This document shows positions 35,696 through 44,371 of a stretch of DNA of 64,000 nucleotides, in pieces (the stretch's first letter is position 1; the number at the start of each line of letters is the position of its first letter). Location of the stretch: contig NZ_VCGY01000002.1 of assembly GCF_016597725.1 (NCBI RefSeq), forward strand, positions 620,001-684,000, in the 5' to 3' direction. A program made the translations under genes and the position numbers. This DNA comes from Marinobacter sp. 1-4A (GTDB lineage Bacteria; Pseudomonadota; Gammaproteobacteria; Pseudomonadales; Oleiphilaceae). The notes below the pieces were generated by a model. That model was not told the DNA's origin. It saw nothing but the letters and a program-made list of their open reading frames with translations, and made no database searches.

Positions 35696-36607
35696 ATGAA
35701 CCTTATTGATACATTCAATCTTGATATCCGCGCGCTCCATACCTTTGTCACGGTTCTTGATGAGGGCAGTGTGTCGCGGGCGGCTGTTAAGCTTGGTGTT
35801 AGCCAGTCGGCTGTAAGCCATACTCTGGACCGCCTGCGTAAAGCTTTAGGTGACCCTCTATTCGTTAAATCCGGGCGCGGCATCACACCCACGCGCTATG
35901 CAGTGCAAGCCGGCTCCCACATTCGCCAGATTCTGGATGACCTGCACTCCCTGTCCTCTGGCCCACCCTTCACGCCAGAAACCACCGAAATCTCGTTCAC
36001 CATCGCCGCCAACGACTACGAGCGAGACATGCTGCTTCCAAAACTCATGCAGCGCCTGCGCCTACAAGCGCCTGGCGTTACGCTGCAGGTCATTGCCTCC
36101 GGTATTCCCACGGCAGACATGCTGCGCAAAAACATCTGCGACCTGATCATCTCCCCCCACGCCCCGGAAGCCACCGACATTATGCAACGAGGGCTGATGG
36201 GCGACCGCATGGTGGTTTTTTACGACCCAAGCCAGCGAGAAGCGCCGGAAACAGTTACCGATTACCTGAAAGCCGACCACATAGCATTGGTATTCGGCAC
36301 CGGAGAAAAGCCCGCCCTAGAAGCCGGTTTATCTGCCCGCGGCCTAACCCGCCGTAACGTTATTACCGTATCCAACTTCTCCGGCCTACCGGAATTCCTC
36401 CGGGGCACTGACATGCTGGTTACCGCGCCTGAGCGCATGAGCAAACACTTACTTCGGGATTTTTCCTGGGTACCTCTGCCCTTCACTTTCAACCCTTTTA
36501 CCCTGCTGATGGTGTGGCACCGCCGCAACCAAAACGACCCGGCGCACCGCTGGCTGAGAAACCAGATAAACACCGTAGCCGCCACCATGAATGGCCTGAA
36601 CGACTAA
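35696..36607 (+). CDS. LysR-family transcriptional regulator
   Basis: 303 residues from the ATG at 35696; a TTG 21 bases earlier in frame is less likely. The N-terminal winged helix-turn-helix reads LDIRALHTFVTVLDEGSVSRAAVKLGVSQSAVSHTLDRL, here a standard LysR helix pair, followed by the two-lobed effector domain (FTIAANDYERDMLLPKLM). The next gene is a drug-exporter-like MFS transporter on the same strand, but an inverted repeat and hairpin copy B intervene. Target and effector are unknown. Confidence 0.92.
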   Translation: MNLIDTFNLDIRALHTFVTVLDEGSVSRAAVKLGVSQSAVSHTLDRLRKALGDPLFVKSGRGITPTRYAVQAGSHIRQILDDLHSLSSGPPFTPETTEISFTIAANDYERDMLLPKLMQRLRLQAPGVTLQVIASGIPTADMLRKNICDLIISPHAPEATDIMQRGLMGDRMVVFYDPSQREAPETVTDYLKADHIALVFGTGEKPALEAGLSARGLTRRNVITVSNFSGLPEFLRGTDMLVTAPERMSKHLLRDFSWVPLPFTFNPFTLLMVWHRRNQNDPAHRWLRNQINTVAATMNGLND

Positions 36608-36618
36608 CCCATCTGTTT

Positions 36619-36639
36619 TGCTCATATATGCTATGAGCA
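36619..36639. other. 8 bp inverted repeat after the LysR gene
   Basis: TGCTCATA (36619-36626) pairs perfectly with TATGAGCA (36632-36639) around a 5-base loop. A T-run (ATTTTTTCG) follows about 13 bases later. It starts 12 bases after the LysR stop and may be a weak terminator or an operator for the downstream exporter. Function is not determined. Confidence 0.4.
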
Positions 36640-36694
36640 GCGCCCCTGTTATTTTTTCGCAAGCCTCCCCCTAGAATCCACTCCAAAGTTGACT

Positions 36695-36803
36695 GCGATT
36701 GAGGGGGCGAGGCTCCCAAAACTGTGCGGAGCCATGGATGGCGTAGCCAAGCGTACACGGACGTATTCACAGCGTGTTTTGGAAGCCTCGCCCCCTCAAT
36801 CGC
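36695..36803 (+). repeat. Long-hairpin repeat element, copy B
   Basis: Arms 36695-36721 and 36777-36803 pair over 27 bases with one C-A mismatch. The 55-base core opens with CTGTG and closes with CACAGCGTG, giving an inner stem CTGTG/CACAG. Inside are two mini-hairpins, GCCAT/ATGGC and TAC/GTA (in GTACACGGACGTA). The element fills the LysR to bcr-type gap and its right arm ends 23 bases before the exporter start codon. There is no T-run after it, so it does not look like a standard terminator. Confidence 0.92.
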
Positions 36804-36826
36804 CACCCCCAAGGTATGGATAGTAG

Positions 36827-38047
36827 ATGCTAGCACTCACCAGTATATGGACAACCATACTACTCGCTGCCGCCGTCGCTCTCGGGCCGCTGGCCACCGA
36901 TATGTATTTGCCGGCACTGCCGCAAATCGGCAGCGACTTTGGCACCGGTACCAGTCAGGTTCAGCTAACACTGAGCCTATACATGGCTGGCTTTGCCATA
37001 GCGCAGTTGGTGTGTGGCCCTCTAGCTGACCGTTTCGGTCGCAAACCCATCATGATTGGCGGCTTCGTGTTGTTCGCCATCGCCAGCATCGGCTGCGCAC
37101 TCGCCAACAACATCGAAACCTTAATCCTCTGCCGCTTTTTACAAGCACTTGGCGGATCCGCCGGGCCAGTGCTGGGCCGCGCAGCCATCCGCGATATCTA
37201 TACACCCCGCGAAGCCGCAAAAATCATGGCACTCCTTGCCAGCATCATGGCATTAGCACCCGCCATAGCACCCACGCTAGGCGGCCTAATGGTAGCCGGG
37301 CTGGGCTGGCACTCAATATTCCTCGCACTAGGTGGCTACGCCCTAATCATGGCCGTCGTAGTTGCCTTCGGCATACCTGAGCCCATGCGCCCAGAATACC
37401 GCCAGCCACTGAAACTCTGCAGCCTGCTAAGAAACTATCGCGCCATAGGCACCGACATCAGCTTTCTTGGTTATACCCTGACCAACGCCCTACTGTTCTC
37501 CGGGCTGTTTGCGTTTCTTTCCGGCTCATCGTTCGTGCTGATTGATTTCCTTGAAGTGCCGCCGCAACGGTTCGGTCTGTATTTCGCTGGCATCGTAGCT
37601 GGCTATATAACCGGCAACCTCGCAGCCATAAGCCTTGGCAGCCGCTTGGTGCCAGATCAAATACTGGTGCGCGGGCTGGTCATTGCCGTTGCAGGAGGCA
37701 GCTTAATGGTGGCCTTGGCGCTGGCCGAAGTCTTCAGTGTGTGGGCTGTTATCCTCCCGCAAGCTGTGTTTATGGCAGGCACCGGCATGGTGATGCCCCA
37801 AACCATGGCAGGTGCCATGGCCAACTTCCCGCGCATGGCAGGCTCCGCTTCCGCCCTGTTCGGCTTTGCCCAAATGGCCATTGCCGCCTGCGCAGGCGTA
37901 CTCGTGGGCCACCTGCATGACGGCACCTCACTGGTGATGGCAGCCATCATTGCCTCCTGTGCCGCTTCGTCTCTCGGCAGCTACCTGCTACTGGTTCAAC
38001 GTCACCCAGCTCCCGGCTTCGAACCGCAAACGGTATCCAGCAGATAG
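36827..38047 (+). CDS. MFS multidrug exporter, Bcr/CflA type
   Basis: 406 residues with 12 predicted membrane helices. Family signs are the opening AAAVALGPLATDMYLPALPQIG, motif A GPLADRFGRKPIMIGG and helix 5 MALAPAIAPTLGGLMVAG. These drug:proton antiporters export bicyclomycin, chloramphenicol or sulfonamide-like compounds; the substrate cannot be read here. The ATG at 36827 follows AAGG 10-13 bases upstream. Its leader contains hairpin copy B, and the LysR gene is immediately upstream. Confidence 0.92.
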   Translation: MLALTSIWTTILLAAAVALGPLATDMYLPALPQIGSDFGTGTSQVQLTLSLYMAGFAIAQLVCGPLADRFGRKPIMIGGFVLFAIASIGCALANNIETLILCRFLQALGGSAGPVLGRAAIRDIYTPREAAKIMALLASIMALAPAIAPTLGGLMVAGLGWHSIFLALGGYALIMAVVVAFGIPEPMRPEYRQPLKLCSLLRNYRAIGTDISFLGYTLTNALLFSGLFAFLSGSSFVLIDFLEVPPQRFGLYFAGIVAGYITGNLAAISLGSRLVPDQILVRGLVIAVAGGSLMVALALAEVFSVWAVILPQAVFMAGTGMVMPQTMAGAMANFPRMAGSASALFGFAQMAIAACAGVLVGHLHDGTSLVMAAIIASCAASSLGSYLLLVQRHPAPGFEPQTVSSR

Positions 38048-38145
38048 TTACCTTGATACTGTTCAAAGGGATGCAAACTCATCCAAAATGAACTAAACAG
38101 AGTAAGCTGTTACCGAACATATCCGTATCATCAAAGGAGCAATTC

Positions 38146-38643
38146 ATGAGCACAGTCACTCTCGAAGGCAACCCCATTGAACTGAGCGGAAAATTTCCGC
38201 AGAACGGTGAAACAGCACAACCGTTCACGCTCACCAACAGCGGCTTGGAAGAAGTAAAACTCGAAAGCTGGGCTGGCAAACGCAAAATCCTGAACATCAT
38301 CCCCAGCATCGACACCGGCGTATGTGCTGCATCAACCCGTAAATTCAACGAGAAAGCCAGTGGACTGGACAACACCGTTGTACTGGTTATCTCTGCAGAC
38401 CTACCCTTCGCGGCAGCCCGCTTCTGTGGTGCAGAGGGCCTTAAAAACGTGGTTACCCTCTCCACCTTCCGCAACTACAGCTTCCAGCAAGACTACGGCG
38501 TAGCCATCCAAGACGGCCCTCTGGCCGGACTCTGCGCCCGCGCTGTGGTAGTTCTGGATGAAGACAACAAAGTCATCCACAGCCAACTCGTCAGCGAAAT
38601 CCACGACGAGCCGGATTACGACGCAGCACTGAAGGTTCTATAA
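38146..38643 (+). CDS. tpx: Thiol peroxidase Tpx
   Basis: 165 residues, usual Tpx length. The atypical 2-Cys peroxiredoxin has its peroxidatic Cys at 60 ([14 protein letters not shown]) and resolving Cys at 94 ([13 protein letters not shown]). It reduces hydrogen peroxide and organic hydroperoxides using thioredoxin. The ATG is preceded by AAGGAG at ideal spacing. The gene stands alone; hairpin copy C lies 78 bases after its stop. Confidence 0.96.
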   Translation: MSTVTLEGNPIELSGKFPQNGETAQPFTLTNSGLEEVKLESWAGKRKILNIIPSIDTGVCAASTRKFNEKASGLDNTVVLVISADLPFAAARFCGAEGLKNVVTLSTFRNYSFQQDYGVAIQDGPLAGLCARAVVVLDEDNKVIHSQLVSEIHDEPDYDAALKVL

Positions 38644-38721
38644 CCGCGAATCTTCAATCAGCCTGAAACTGGCCCAAGCACTTTAGAAAGTAGCGTTCTG
38701 TAGGCTATAGCAGGGCACGAA

Positions 38722-38832
38722 GTCCAGCGGGCGGGCAGGCTTTCCCAGACTGTGCATTGCCAAGGATGGCAATGCCAAGCCCCCAAGGATGGGTTCACGG
38801 CGTGTCTGGGAAAGCCTGCCTGCCCGCTGGAC
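38722..38832 (+). repeat. Long-hairpin repeat element, copy C (most diverged)
   Basis: Arms 38722-38750 and 38804-38832 pair over 29 bases with one mismatch. The core (38751-38803) keeps the layout of copy B but with changed bases: mini-hairpin 1 is ATTGCC/GGCAAT instead of GCCAT/ATGGC, mini-hairpin 2 is CCC/GGG instead of TAC/GTA, and the inner stem CTGTG faces CACGG, keeping pairing through a G-U wobble. These paired changes show that structure, not sequence, is kept. It lies between tpx and the MATE gene, ending 73 bases before the latter. Confidence 0.9.
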
Positions 38833-38905
38833 CTACACCGAATACAAAGAACAAACCTGTTAGACTCCCAATCCCAATCCAACACCAAGGCACCACCCCA
38901 TACCC

Positions 38906-40246
38906 GTGAGCAACACCACCCAAACCGCCAGCCTCCCCCGCCAGCTCTACAACATGACTTGGCCCATGCTGTTTGGCGCGCTCTCACTCATGACATTCCA
39001 GCTCGCAGACAGCGCCTTTATTGGGCAGCTTGGCCGAGACCCGCTGGCTGCTCTGGGCTTCACACTGCCCATGCACCAACTCATCATAGGGCTACAGGTA
39101 GGGCTGGGTATTGCCACCACCGCCATCATTTCACGCACACTCGGATTAGGCGACGAACTCAGGGCGTTTCGCCTAGGCGGGCTGGTCATCACCGTTGGCA
39201 GTGCACTGGTATTTGTGCTCTGCATTATCTTATGGCTTTTCCAAACCCCCATCATGACCGCACTCGGCGCAGACGACACCCTGCTCCCAATGGTGCGCAG
39301 CTACTGGGTGCCCTGGCTATTCTCAGCCTGGATCGGCGCATTTTTATACTTCGGTTACAGCATTTGCCGCTCCCATGGCGACACCAAACTGCCCGGCTAC
39401 ATGATGGTCGCCACCAGCCTCGCCAACATCGCTCTGGACCCATTGTATATTTTCATTTTTGGTTGGGGCCTACCCGGTGCCGCCTGGGCCACAGTGACTT
39501 CCTTTGGAATCGGCTGCCTATTCATATACCGCAAACTGCTCAAACGTGGCTGGGCGCGCTTTGACCTTCGCGAACTCGCCTTGGGAAGCGCACTGAAACA
39601 ACTCAACAGCATCATGGCCCCCGCCATGGTGAGCCAACTCATGCCCCCCGTCTCTGCCATGCTGGCAACCGCCATGGTCGCAGGCTTCGGCTCGGCTGCC
39701 GTTGCCGCCTGGGGGCTGGGAACACGTTTGGAGTTTTTCTCCATTGTAGTGGTACTCGCACTCACCATGTCCATGCCACCCATGATCGGCCGCATGTTGG
39801 GAGCTGGTGAAATAGAGCAAATCCGCAAACTGGTGCGGATTGCAGTGCGTTTTGTGGTGGGATGGCAACTGGCCATTGGCCTACTTTGGCTAATCGCCTC
39901 TGGTCTAGTCTCTGATCTATTCAGCAGCGATCAACAGGTGCAGGATATTCTGGGGGCCTATCTGGTGCGCGTGCCGCTCAGCTACAGCGGCCTTGGCGTG
40001 TGCATGCTGATGGTGTCTGTGTGCAATGCCCTTGGCCTTGCCTTGCGGGCATTGCTGGTTTCATCCCTGCGGCTGTTTCTGTGCTTCCTACCGCTGCTGT
40101 GGCTGGGTAGCCAACTCAACGGCATTTATGGGCTGATGAGTGGTGCATTGGTGGGTAACCTGTTTGCCGGCATTATGGCGTACAGCTTCTACCGGACCGG
40201 CATGAAGCGCCTCCGCAAAAGCAGAAACGAATCAGGCAAAGCGTGA
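38906..40246 (+). CDS. MATE-family multidrug/sodium exporter
   Basis: 446 residues, GTG start. Twelve hydrophobic helices in two similar halves are visible; the first half opens LYNMTWPMLFGALSLMTFQLADSAFIGQLG and the second contains LNSIMAPAMVSQLMPPVSAML. MATE proteins exchange Na+ or H+ for cationic drugs. It has hairpin copy C upstream. Its stop overlaps the end of the convergent thioesterase gene by 15 bases. Confidence 0.92.
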   Translation: MSNTTQTASLPRQLYNMTWPMLFGALSLMTFQLADSAFIGQLGRDPLAALGFTLPMHQLIIGLQVGLGIATTAIISRTLGLGDELRAFRLGGLVITVGSALVFVLCIILWLFQTPIMTALGADDTLLPMVRSYWVPWLFSAWIGAFLYFGYSICRSHGDTKLPGYMMVATSLANIALDPLYIFIFGWGLPGAAWATVTSFGIGCLFIYRKLLKRGWARFDLRELALGSALKQLNSIMAPAMVSQLMPPVSAMLATAMVAGFGSAAVAAWGLGTRLEFFSIVVVLALTMSMPPMIGRMLGAGEIEQIRKLVRIAVRFVVGWQLAIGLLWLIASGLVSDLFSSDQQVQDILGAYLVRVPLSYSGLGVCMLMVSVCNALGLALRALLVSSLRLFLCFLPLLWLGSQLNGIYGLMSGALVGNLFAGIMAYSFYRTGMKRLRKSRNESGKA

Positions 40247-40657
40247 CCGAAAGCTCTCCGGCATGGGCACCACCTTCTTTTGTAGGTAGTCAAAAAACAC
40301 AAACCCATACTTTGCCAAAGCAACAGGCTGGCCGCTCTCCAACTTGGTTACACGGAACACAAAGTCTCCGCCGTACTTATTGAAGTCCATCACCCCCACT
40401 TCAAAGCGCAGCATCTCCGGAAAAAAAGACTCCGACTGATACATGGTGGCTAAGTCGGTCACAATAATGCCCTTGCCGCCGCTATCGCTTTCAGGGATGT
40501 CATAACCAATCAAAAACTGGGCGCGTGCTTCCGAGAGCATCGAAACCAGAGCGTCGTTACCCAGATGGTTGGCGCCGTTAATGTCTGTTGTACGAACCTG
40601 CATAAGGGTTTCGAAACAGAAAACGTCATCGGGGAAGGAGAGTTTAATTCGGGCCAC
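40232..40657 (-). CDS. Acyl-CoA thioesterase, hotdog fold (YbgC/4HBT type)
   Basis: 141 residues from the GTG at 40657 (MARIKLSFPDD), chosen because AGG stands 8 bases upstream and the family begins this way; the frame is open to a TTG at 40744. Hotdog features are the Asp-containing MQVRTTDINGANHLGNDALVSMLSEAR and the strand FRVTKLESGQPVALAKYGFVFFDY. It hydrolyses short-chain or aromatic acyl-CoA thioesters. It is divergent from the NUDIX-metallohydrolase gene and its 3' end overlaps the MATE gene. Confidence 0.82.
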   Translation of the reverse strand: MARIKLSFPDDVFCFETLMQVRTTDINGANHLGNDALVSMLSEARAQFLIGYDIPESDSGGKGIIVTDLATMYQSESFFPEMLRFEVGVMDFNKYGGDFVFRVTKLESGQPVALAKYGFVFFDYLQKKVVPMPESFRSRFA

Positions 40658-40770
40658 TTCAGATACCTGTGTAGCAAAATTTTGGGTGCGGCAGTGGATG
40701 ATACTCTTTAGCACGGCCGTGTTCACCTCAAGATCTTGCCGCAAAAATCGGTTATCTTCGTTGTAGGTCT

Positions 40771-40782
40771 TTTAGCGCTAAA
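40771..40782. promoter_or_regulatory. Perfect 12-base palindrome between divergent genes
   Basis: TTTAGCGCTAAA lies in the divergent promoter region of the thioesterase and NUDIX-metallohydrolase genes, 65 bases before the latter. It could be an operator for a dimeric regulator shared by both. Nothing beyond the symmetry and location supports this. Confidence 0.35.
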
Positions 40783-40846
40783 CCCAGTCTTTGTGCATTA
40801 GGTTTGGTAACTGCGTTGGATGTAAAGGCAAGCGGAGGTTACGGTT

Positions 40847-42502
40847 TTGAACAATAAGAGCTCTACGGATATTCGCCCTGCGGCCACTCTGGCACTGGTG
40901 AGAGACACTCCCGGTGGCATTGAGATACTGCTGCTGCAACGCACTTGGGACGCCGTTTTTCTACCCGGCTACTACGTTTTCCCCGGTGGGGCGGTCGACC
41001 AGAAAGAAGCCCACGGGCGCGAACACGCGATGGGGCCAGAAGATACTGAGATCAGCCACACCATGAGCCTGAGCGAAGGCGGAGCGGATTACATGCTGGC
41101 TGCCGTTCGGGAATGTTTTGAAGAGGCTGGCGTGCTGCTGGCGGTGGATGCGGATAGGCACACAATAACCGGAGATCATGCGGTTCATGCCGATCGCACG
41201 GCGGTGTTCAAAGGCGAGCTCTCGCTCGCGGACCTTTGCCAACGCCATAAGCTGACCATCCCACTCGATAGGCTGGCCTATCTCAGCCACTGGGTTACCC
41301 CGCCCGGCCCTCCCCGGCGCTTTGATACTCGGTTCTTCGTTACAGAAGCACCCGAGAGCCAGCTTGTGAGCCATGATGGCGAGGAAACCATAGATCACGT
41401 ATGGCTCAGCCCGGCGCAGGCACTGGAGGAACACCGGGCTGGCAAGCGCTTGATGACATTACCCACCATCAGAACGCTGCGGGTTCTGCGCGATTTCGAT
41501 TCTGTGGAAACCCTGATGCGCTACGCCTGGGCCAATCCGCCAGAGTCCTACCCTAGCGACCCTTGGCCAGCGATTCGTCGTGGCAAGCCGGTGTTTTTGG
41601 AGCCGGATTCGCCCGCCTACGATGAGGCCGTTAAGCTAGACCCAGAAGGCGAAGGCACCACAAAAGCAGAGATTGTTTCGGGTGAGCCTATTGAGGTTGC
41701 CGCGGGCGTGATCCGCCTTACGGCACCCAACCCCGGCATGATGACCGGCCCGGGTACCAATACCTATATTCTGGGCCACGAGCGCTTCACCGTGCTGGAT
41801 CCGGGCCCAGACCATACCGGTCACATTGAGCAGATTCTGGAGATAACGGGTGGCAAAATTGATGCAGTGGTGGTTACCCACACGCATTTAGACCACTCCC
41901 CCGGTACCCGGGCCTTAAAAGAAAGAACCGGATGCCGAGTGTATGGCCGGAAGGCCCCAGAAGGCGCCTCGCAAGATCAGGCATTCGCCCCGGATGAACA
42001 GCCTGAACATGGCGATATTATCGAAACCGATGCGGGCTCACTCAAAGCACTGCACACGCCGGGGCATGCCTCTAACCACCTATGTTTTCTGTTAAGGGAC
42101 CAAGAGCTTTTGTTTTCAGGGGATCACATCATGCAGGGTTCAACGGTGGTTATAAACCCACCCGACGGCGACATGAAAGCTTACCTAGAATCACTCTATG
42201 ATCTACTGGCAGAGCCGATCCGCTTCATTGCTCCGGCGCACGGCTTTTTGATGGGCCAACCGGAAGCCATCATCGATTACCTAATCACCCACCGATTGGC
42301 CAGAGAACACAAGATTGCACGTGCGCTCGACAAGCTTTCACCCGTAAATCTAAAAGACCTCACCAGCAAGGCTTACGGCGATGTGCCCACCGCCATTCAC
42401 GGACTTGCTGCCCGCTCCGCTTTGGCGCACCTGCTGAAGCTAGAGGCCGATGGCCGAGCCTTGCACACAGACGGTGTCTGGCGTGCAACACCAACCACCT
42501 AA
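40847..42502 (+). CDS. NUDIX hydrolase fused to metallo-beta-lactamase-fold hydrolase
   Basis: 551 residues, TTG start (GGAGG ten bases upstream). The N-terminal half is a NUDIX domain with a split box: FPGGAVD, an insertion of about 35 residues, then AAVRECFEEAGVLL (REx2EEx2G), as in the CoA-pyrophosphatase-like/NUDT19 group. The C-terminal half is an MBL-fold domain with VVTHTHLDHSPGT, LHTPGHASNHLCF, LLFSGDHIM and the end IAPAHG, resembling LACTB2/glyoxalase II-type enzymes. The fusion suggests two linked hydrolytic steps on acyl-CoA or nucleotide-diphosphate compounds; a divergent thioesterase fits acyl-CoA turnover. Substrate is inferred only. Confidence 0.85.
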   Translation: MNNKSSTDIRPAATLALVRDTPGGIEILLLQRTWDAVFLPGYYVFPGGAVDQKEAHGREHAMGPEDTEISHTMSLSEGGADYMLAAVRECFEEAGVLLAVDADRHTITGDHAVHADRTAVFKGELSLADLCQRHKLTIPLDRLAYLSHWVTPPGPPRRFDTRFFVTEAPESQLVSHDGEETIDHVWLSPAQALEEHRAGKRLMTLPTIRTLRVLRDFDSVETLMRYAWANPPESYPSDPWPAIRRGKPVFLEPDSPAYDEAVKLDPEGEGTTKAEIVSGEPIEVAAGVIRLTAPNPGMMTGPGTNTYILGHERFTVLDPGPDHTGHIEQILEITGGKIDAVVVTHTHLDHSPGTRALKERTGCRVYGRKAPEGASQDQAFAPDEQPEHGDIIETDAGSLKALHTPGHASNHLCFLLRDQELLFSGDHIMQGSTVVINPPDGDMKAYLESLYDLLAEPIRFIAPAHGFLMGQPEAIIDYLITHRLAREHKIARALDKLSPVNLKDLTSKAYGDVPTAIHGLAARSALAHLLKLEADGRALHTDGVWRATPTT

Positions 42503-42551
42503 GCCATGCCCACTGGCAAATGCCCCACGCATCTGCCAGCGGCAACAATGG

Positions 42552-42710
42552 CTACTTTTTAGCGATTATGTACACCGCGTGCACTATACCGGGAATGTAG
42601 CCCAAAATAGTCAGCAAGATGTTGATCCAAAAGTGTTTACCAAGGCCCACTTGCAGGAACACGCCCAGCGGCGGTAACAGAATGGCAATAATAATTCGCA
42701 AAAAGTCCAT
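42552..42710 (-). CDS. Pmp3/YqaE-family membrane peptide
   Basis: 52 residues from the ATG at 42710, with AAGGAG upstream; the longer frame to 42785 is rejected. The peptide MDFLRIIIAILLPPLGVFLQ continues with two hydrophobic helices and the family segment FWINILLTILGYIPGIVHAVYII. Pmp3-like (UPF0057) proteoplipids are membrane-potential or salt-stress peptides. It is a single-gene unit, convergent with the NUDIX fusion. Confidence 0.92.
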   Translation of the reverse strand: MDFLRIIIAILLPPLGVFLQVGLGKHFWINILLTILGYIPGIVHAVYIIAKK

Positions 42711-42893
42711 ACAGATAACTCCTTGTGTCGGATATAACGGGTAAGGTTCGAATACACTCCACAACCATACTATCCATAGCCGCATTATTGGTGGCTACAT
42801 CATGAAGATGGCATTAAACCTTTGTTATTGCCATATCCATGACCACCGGCTGGCCTTTATCCTTGGGCCCTCGTAATTAACCTGTGAGGAATC

Positions 42894-44318
42894 ATGCTGT
42901 TTTACAGGCCGCAAGCGCTGACCGCCCTTTCAATCACCTTGAGCACACTCCTGCTGGTATTGCCTTCAATGACGTTGGCGGAGCCCTCCGGTAATAACAG
43001 CAAAAGCAAGGCACAGCCCTCTCAGGATGCGCTATTGGCCCAGCTGGCTGAAGACGAAAACGTTGAAGATGTAGAGCGTTCAGAGCCTCTGCAAGAGGCC
43101 CATACCGAGGACAACCCTCCTGTCAAAAAGGCAAAGCCCAAACCTAAGCCCAAAGCAAAAAAGGTAGCGCCCAATATTGACCTCAAGGAGGTCGCGCCCG
43201 CTCCGTCTCCCGAGCCGCCCAAGGATCCGGCTAGTGAGGACAACTCGGATAGCGATGCGCAGGTAGTAGACGAAACGCCGGAAAACGATACAGCCGCTCC
43301 AGCAACCGAGACGCCTGCAAAGCAAACACCCGAGCCGGAAAAGAGCGAACCGCAACCCGCCAATAATTTGGTTCTGCTCGGTAGCGAGGTGTTGCCCGGC
43401 ACATCCACACGCTTGGCTTGGTCATCCAATATTCAGATTGCAGGCTTGTCCCAGCCCACACCCGTGCTGGTGGTTAACGGCGTTAATGCAGGCCCTACCC
43501 TGTGCCTGACAGGCACCATTCATGGTGATGAGCTTAACGGCATCGAAATCATCCGCCAGACTATGTACGATCTTGATCCGGAAAAACTGAGTGGCAGCGT
43601 GGTGGGCATTCCCATAGTAAACCTGCCGGGATTCCAGCAGGGTAGCCGTTACCTGCCAGACCGCCGCGATTTAAACCGGCACTTCCCCGGCCGCCCGAAT
43701 GGCAGCTTGGCAGATCGCATCGCCCACTCGCTTTTCGAGAACATCATCCGACACTGCGACATGCTGGTGGATATCCACACAGGTTCACTGAAGCGAACCA
43801 ACCTGCCGCAGCTTCGCGCCGACATGAACAATCCCACCGTCGCAGAATTTACCCGGGGGTTTGATCGCATGGCTGTGGTGCACAGTACCGGATCACCCGG
43901 GATGCTTCGCACTGCAGCTGTGAATGCTGGCATTCGCGCCGTTACCCTCGAGGCCGGTGAGTCTCATCGCATCCAAGAGCACCAAATTGATGCCGGTGTA
44001 AACAGCCTAACCAGCTTGATGGAAAAACAGGTGATGATCTCGCGGATGTTCGTATGGGGCGATCCCCAGCCTGTTTACTACAACTCGGCTTGGGTTAGAG
44101 CAAACCACGGCGGCATTCTGTTCAGTGAGGTCAAATTGGGCGCCAAAGTTTCCAAGGGTCAGATTCTTGGCTACATCGCAGATCCCATCACCAACGCCCA
44201 ATACCCTATCCACTCCAGTAGCGATGGCAGAATCATTGGCATGGCTGTGGATCAGGTGGTCATGGCGGGTTTTGCTGCCTATCACATAGGCACGGAGGCA
44301 AAAGTCCCCGGAGAATAG
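42894..44318 (+). CDS. Exported succinylglutamate desuccinylase/aspartoacylase-family protein
   Basis: 474 residues. A signal peptide (about 1-29, ending TLA) is followed by a long Lys/Pro/Glu-rich low-complexity linker (about 35-160). The M14-type zinc deacylase domain has GTIHGDELNGIEI (His and Glu ligands), LPDRRDLNRHFPGR, LVDIHTGSLKRTNLPQ (third His) and LEAGES. A C-terminal beta domain (about 385-470) has GGILFSEVKLGAKVSKGQILGYI, similar to a lipoyl/biotinyl barrel. It would act in the periplasm on an N-acyl amino acid or peptide; the usual cytoplasmic AstE role is unlikely. Confidence 0.85.
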   Translation: MLFYRPQALTALSITLSTLLLVLPSMTLAEPSGNNSKSKAQPSQDALLAQLAEDENVEDVERSEPLQEAHTEDNPPVKKAKPKPKPKAKKVAPNIDLKEVAPAPSPEPPKDPASEDNSDSDAQVVDETPENDTAAPATETPAKQTPEPEKSEPQPANNLVLLGSEVLPGTSTRLAWSSNIQIAGLSQPTPVLVVNGVNAGPTLCLTGTIHGDELNGIEIIRQTMYDLDPEKLSGSVVGIPIVNLPGFQQGSRYLPDRRDLNRHFPGRPNGSLADRIAHSLFENIIRHCDMLVDIHTGSLKRTNLPQLRADMNNPTVAEFTRGFDRMAVVHSTGSPGMLRTAAVNAGIRAVTLEAGESHRIQEHQIDAGVNSLTSLMEKQVMISRMFVWGDPQPVYYNSAWVRANHGGILFSEVKLGAKVSKGQILGYIADPITNAQYPIHSSSDGRIIGMAVDQVVMAGFAAYHIGTEAKVPGE

Positions 44319-44371
44319 TATCCTATCGTTTTTAGCTAGAACGGTCTGATATACCTTCTAAGGAGCCTACT

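Noticed and set aside
36695..36803. The long hairpins as integron attC sites
   Set aside because: attC sites carry the RYYYAAC/GTTRRRY boxes at their outer ends and flank gene cassettes; here the outer ends are copy-specific, AAAC/GTTT lies at the inner stem end, and no integrase is present.
36724..37029. Open frames beginning inside hairpin copies B and C (for example 36724-37029 and 38752-39564)
   Set aside because: They lie in alternate frames of the Bcr-type and MATE genes and only stay open because the GC-rich repeat lacks stops.
38722..38832. The long hairpins as ordinary intrinsic terminators
   Set aside because: No T-run follows any copy, the stems are far longer than needed, and the shared core sequence and upstream position of three copies do not fit.
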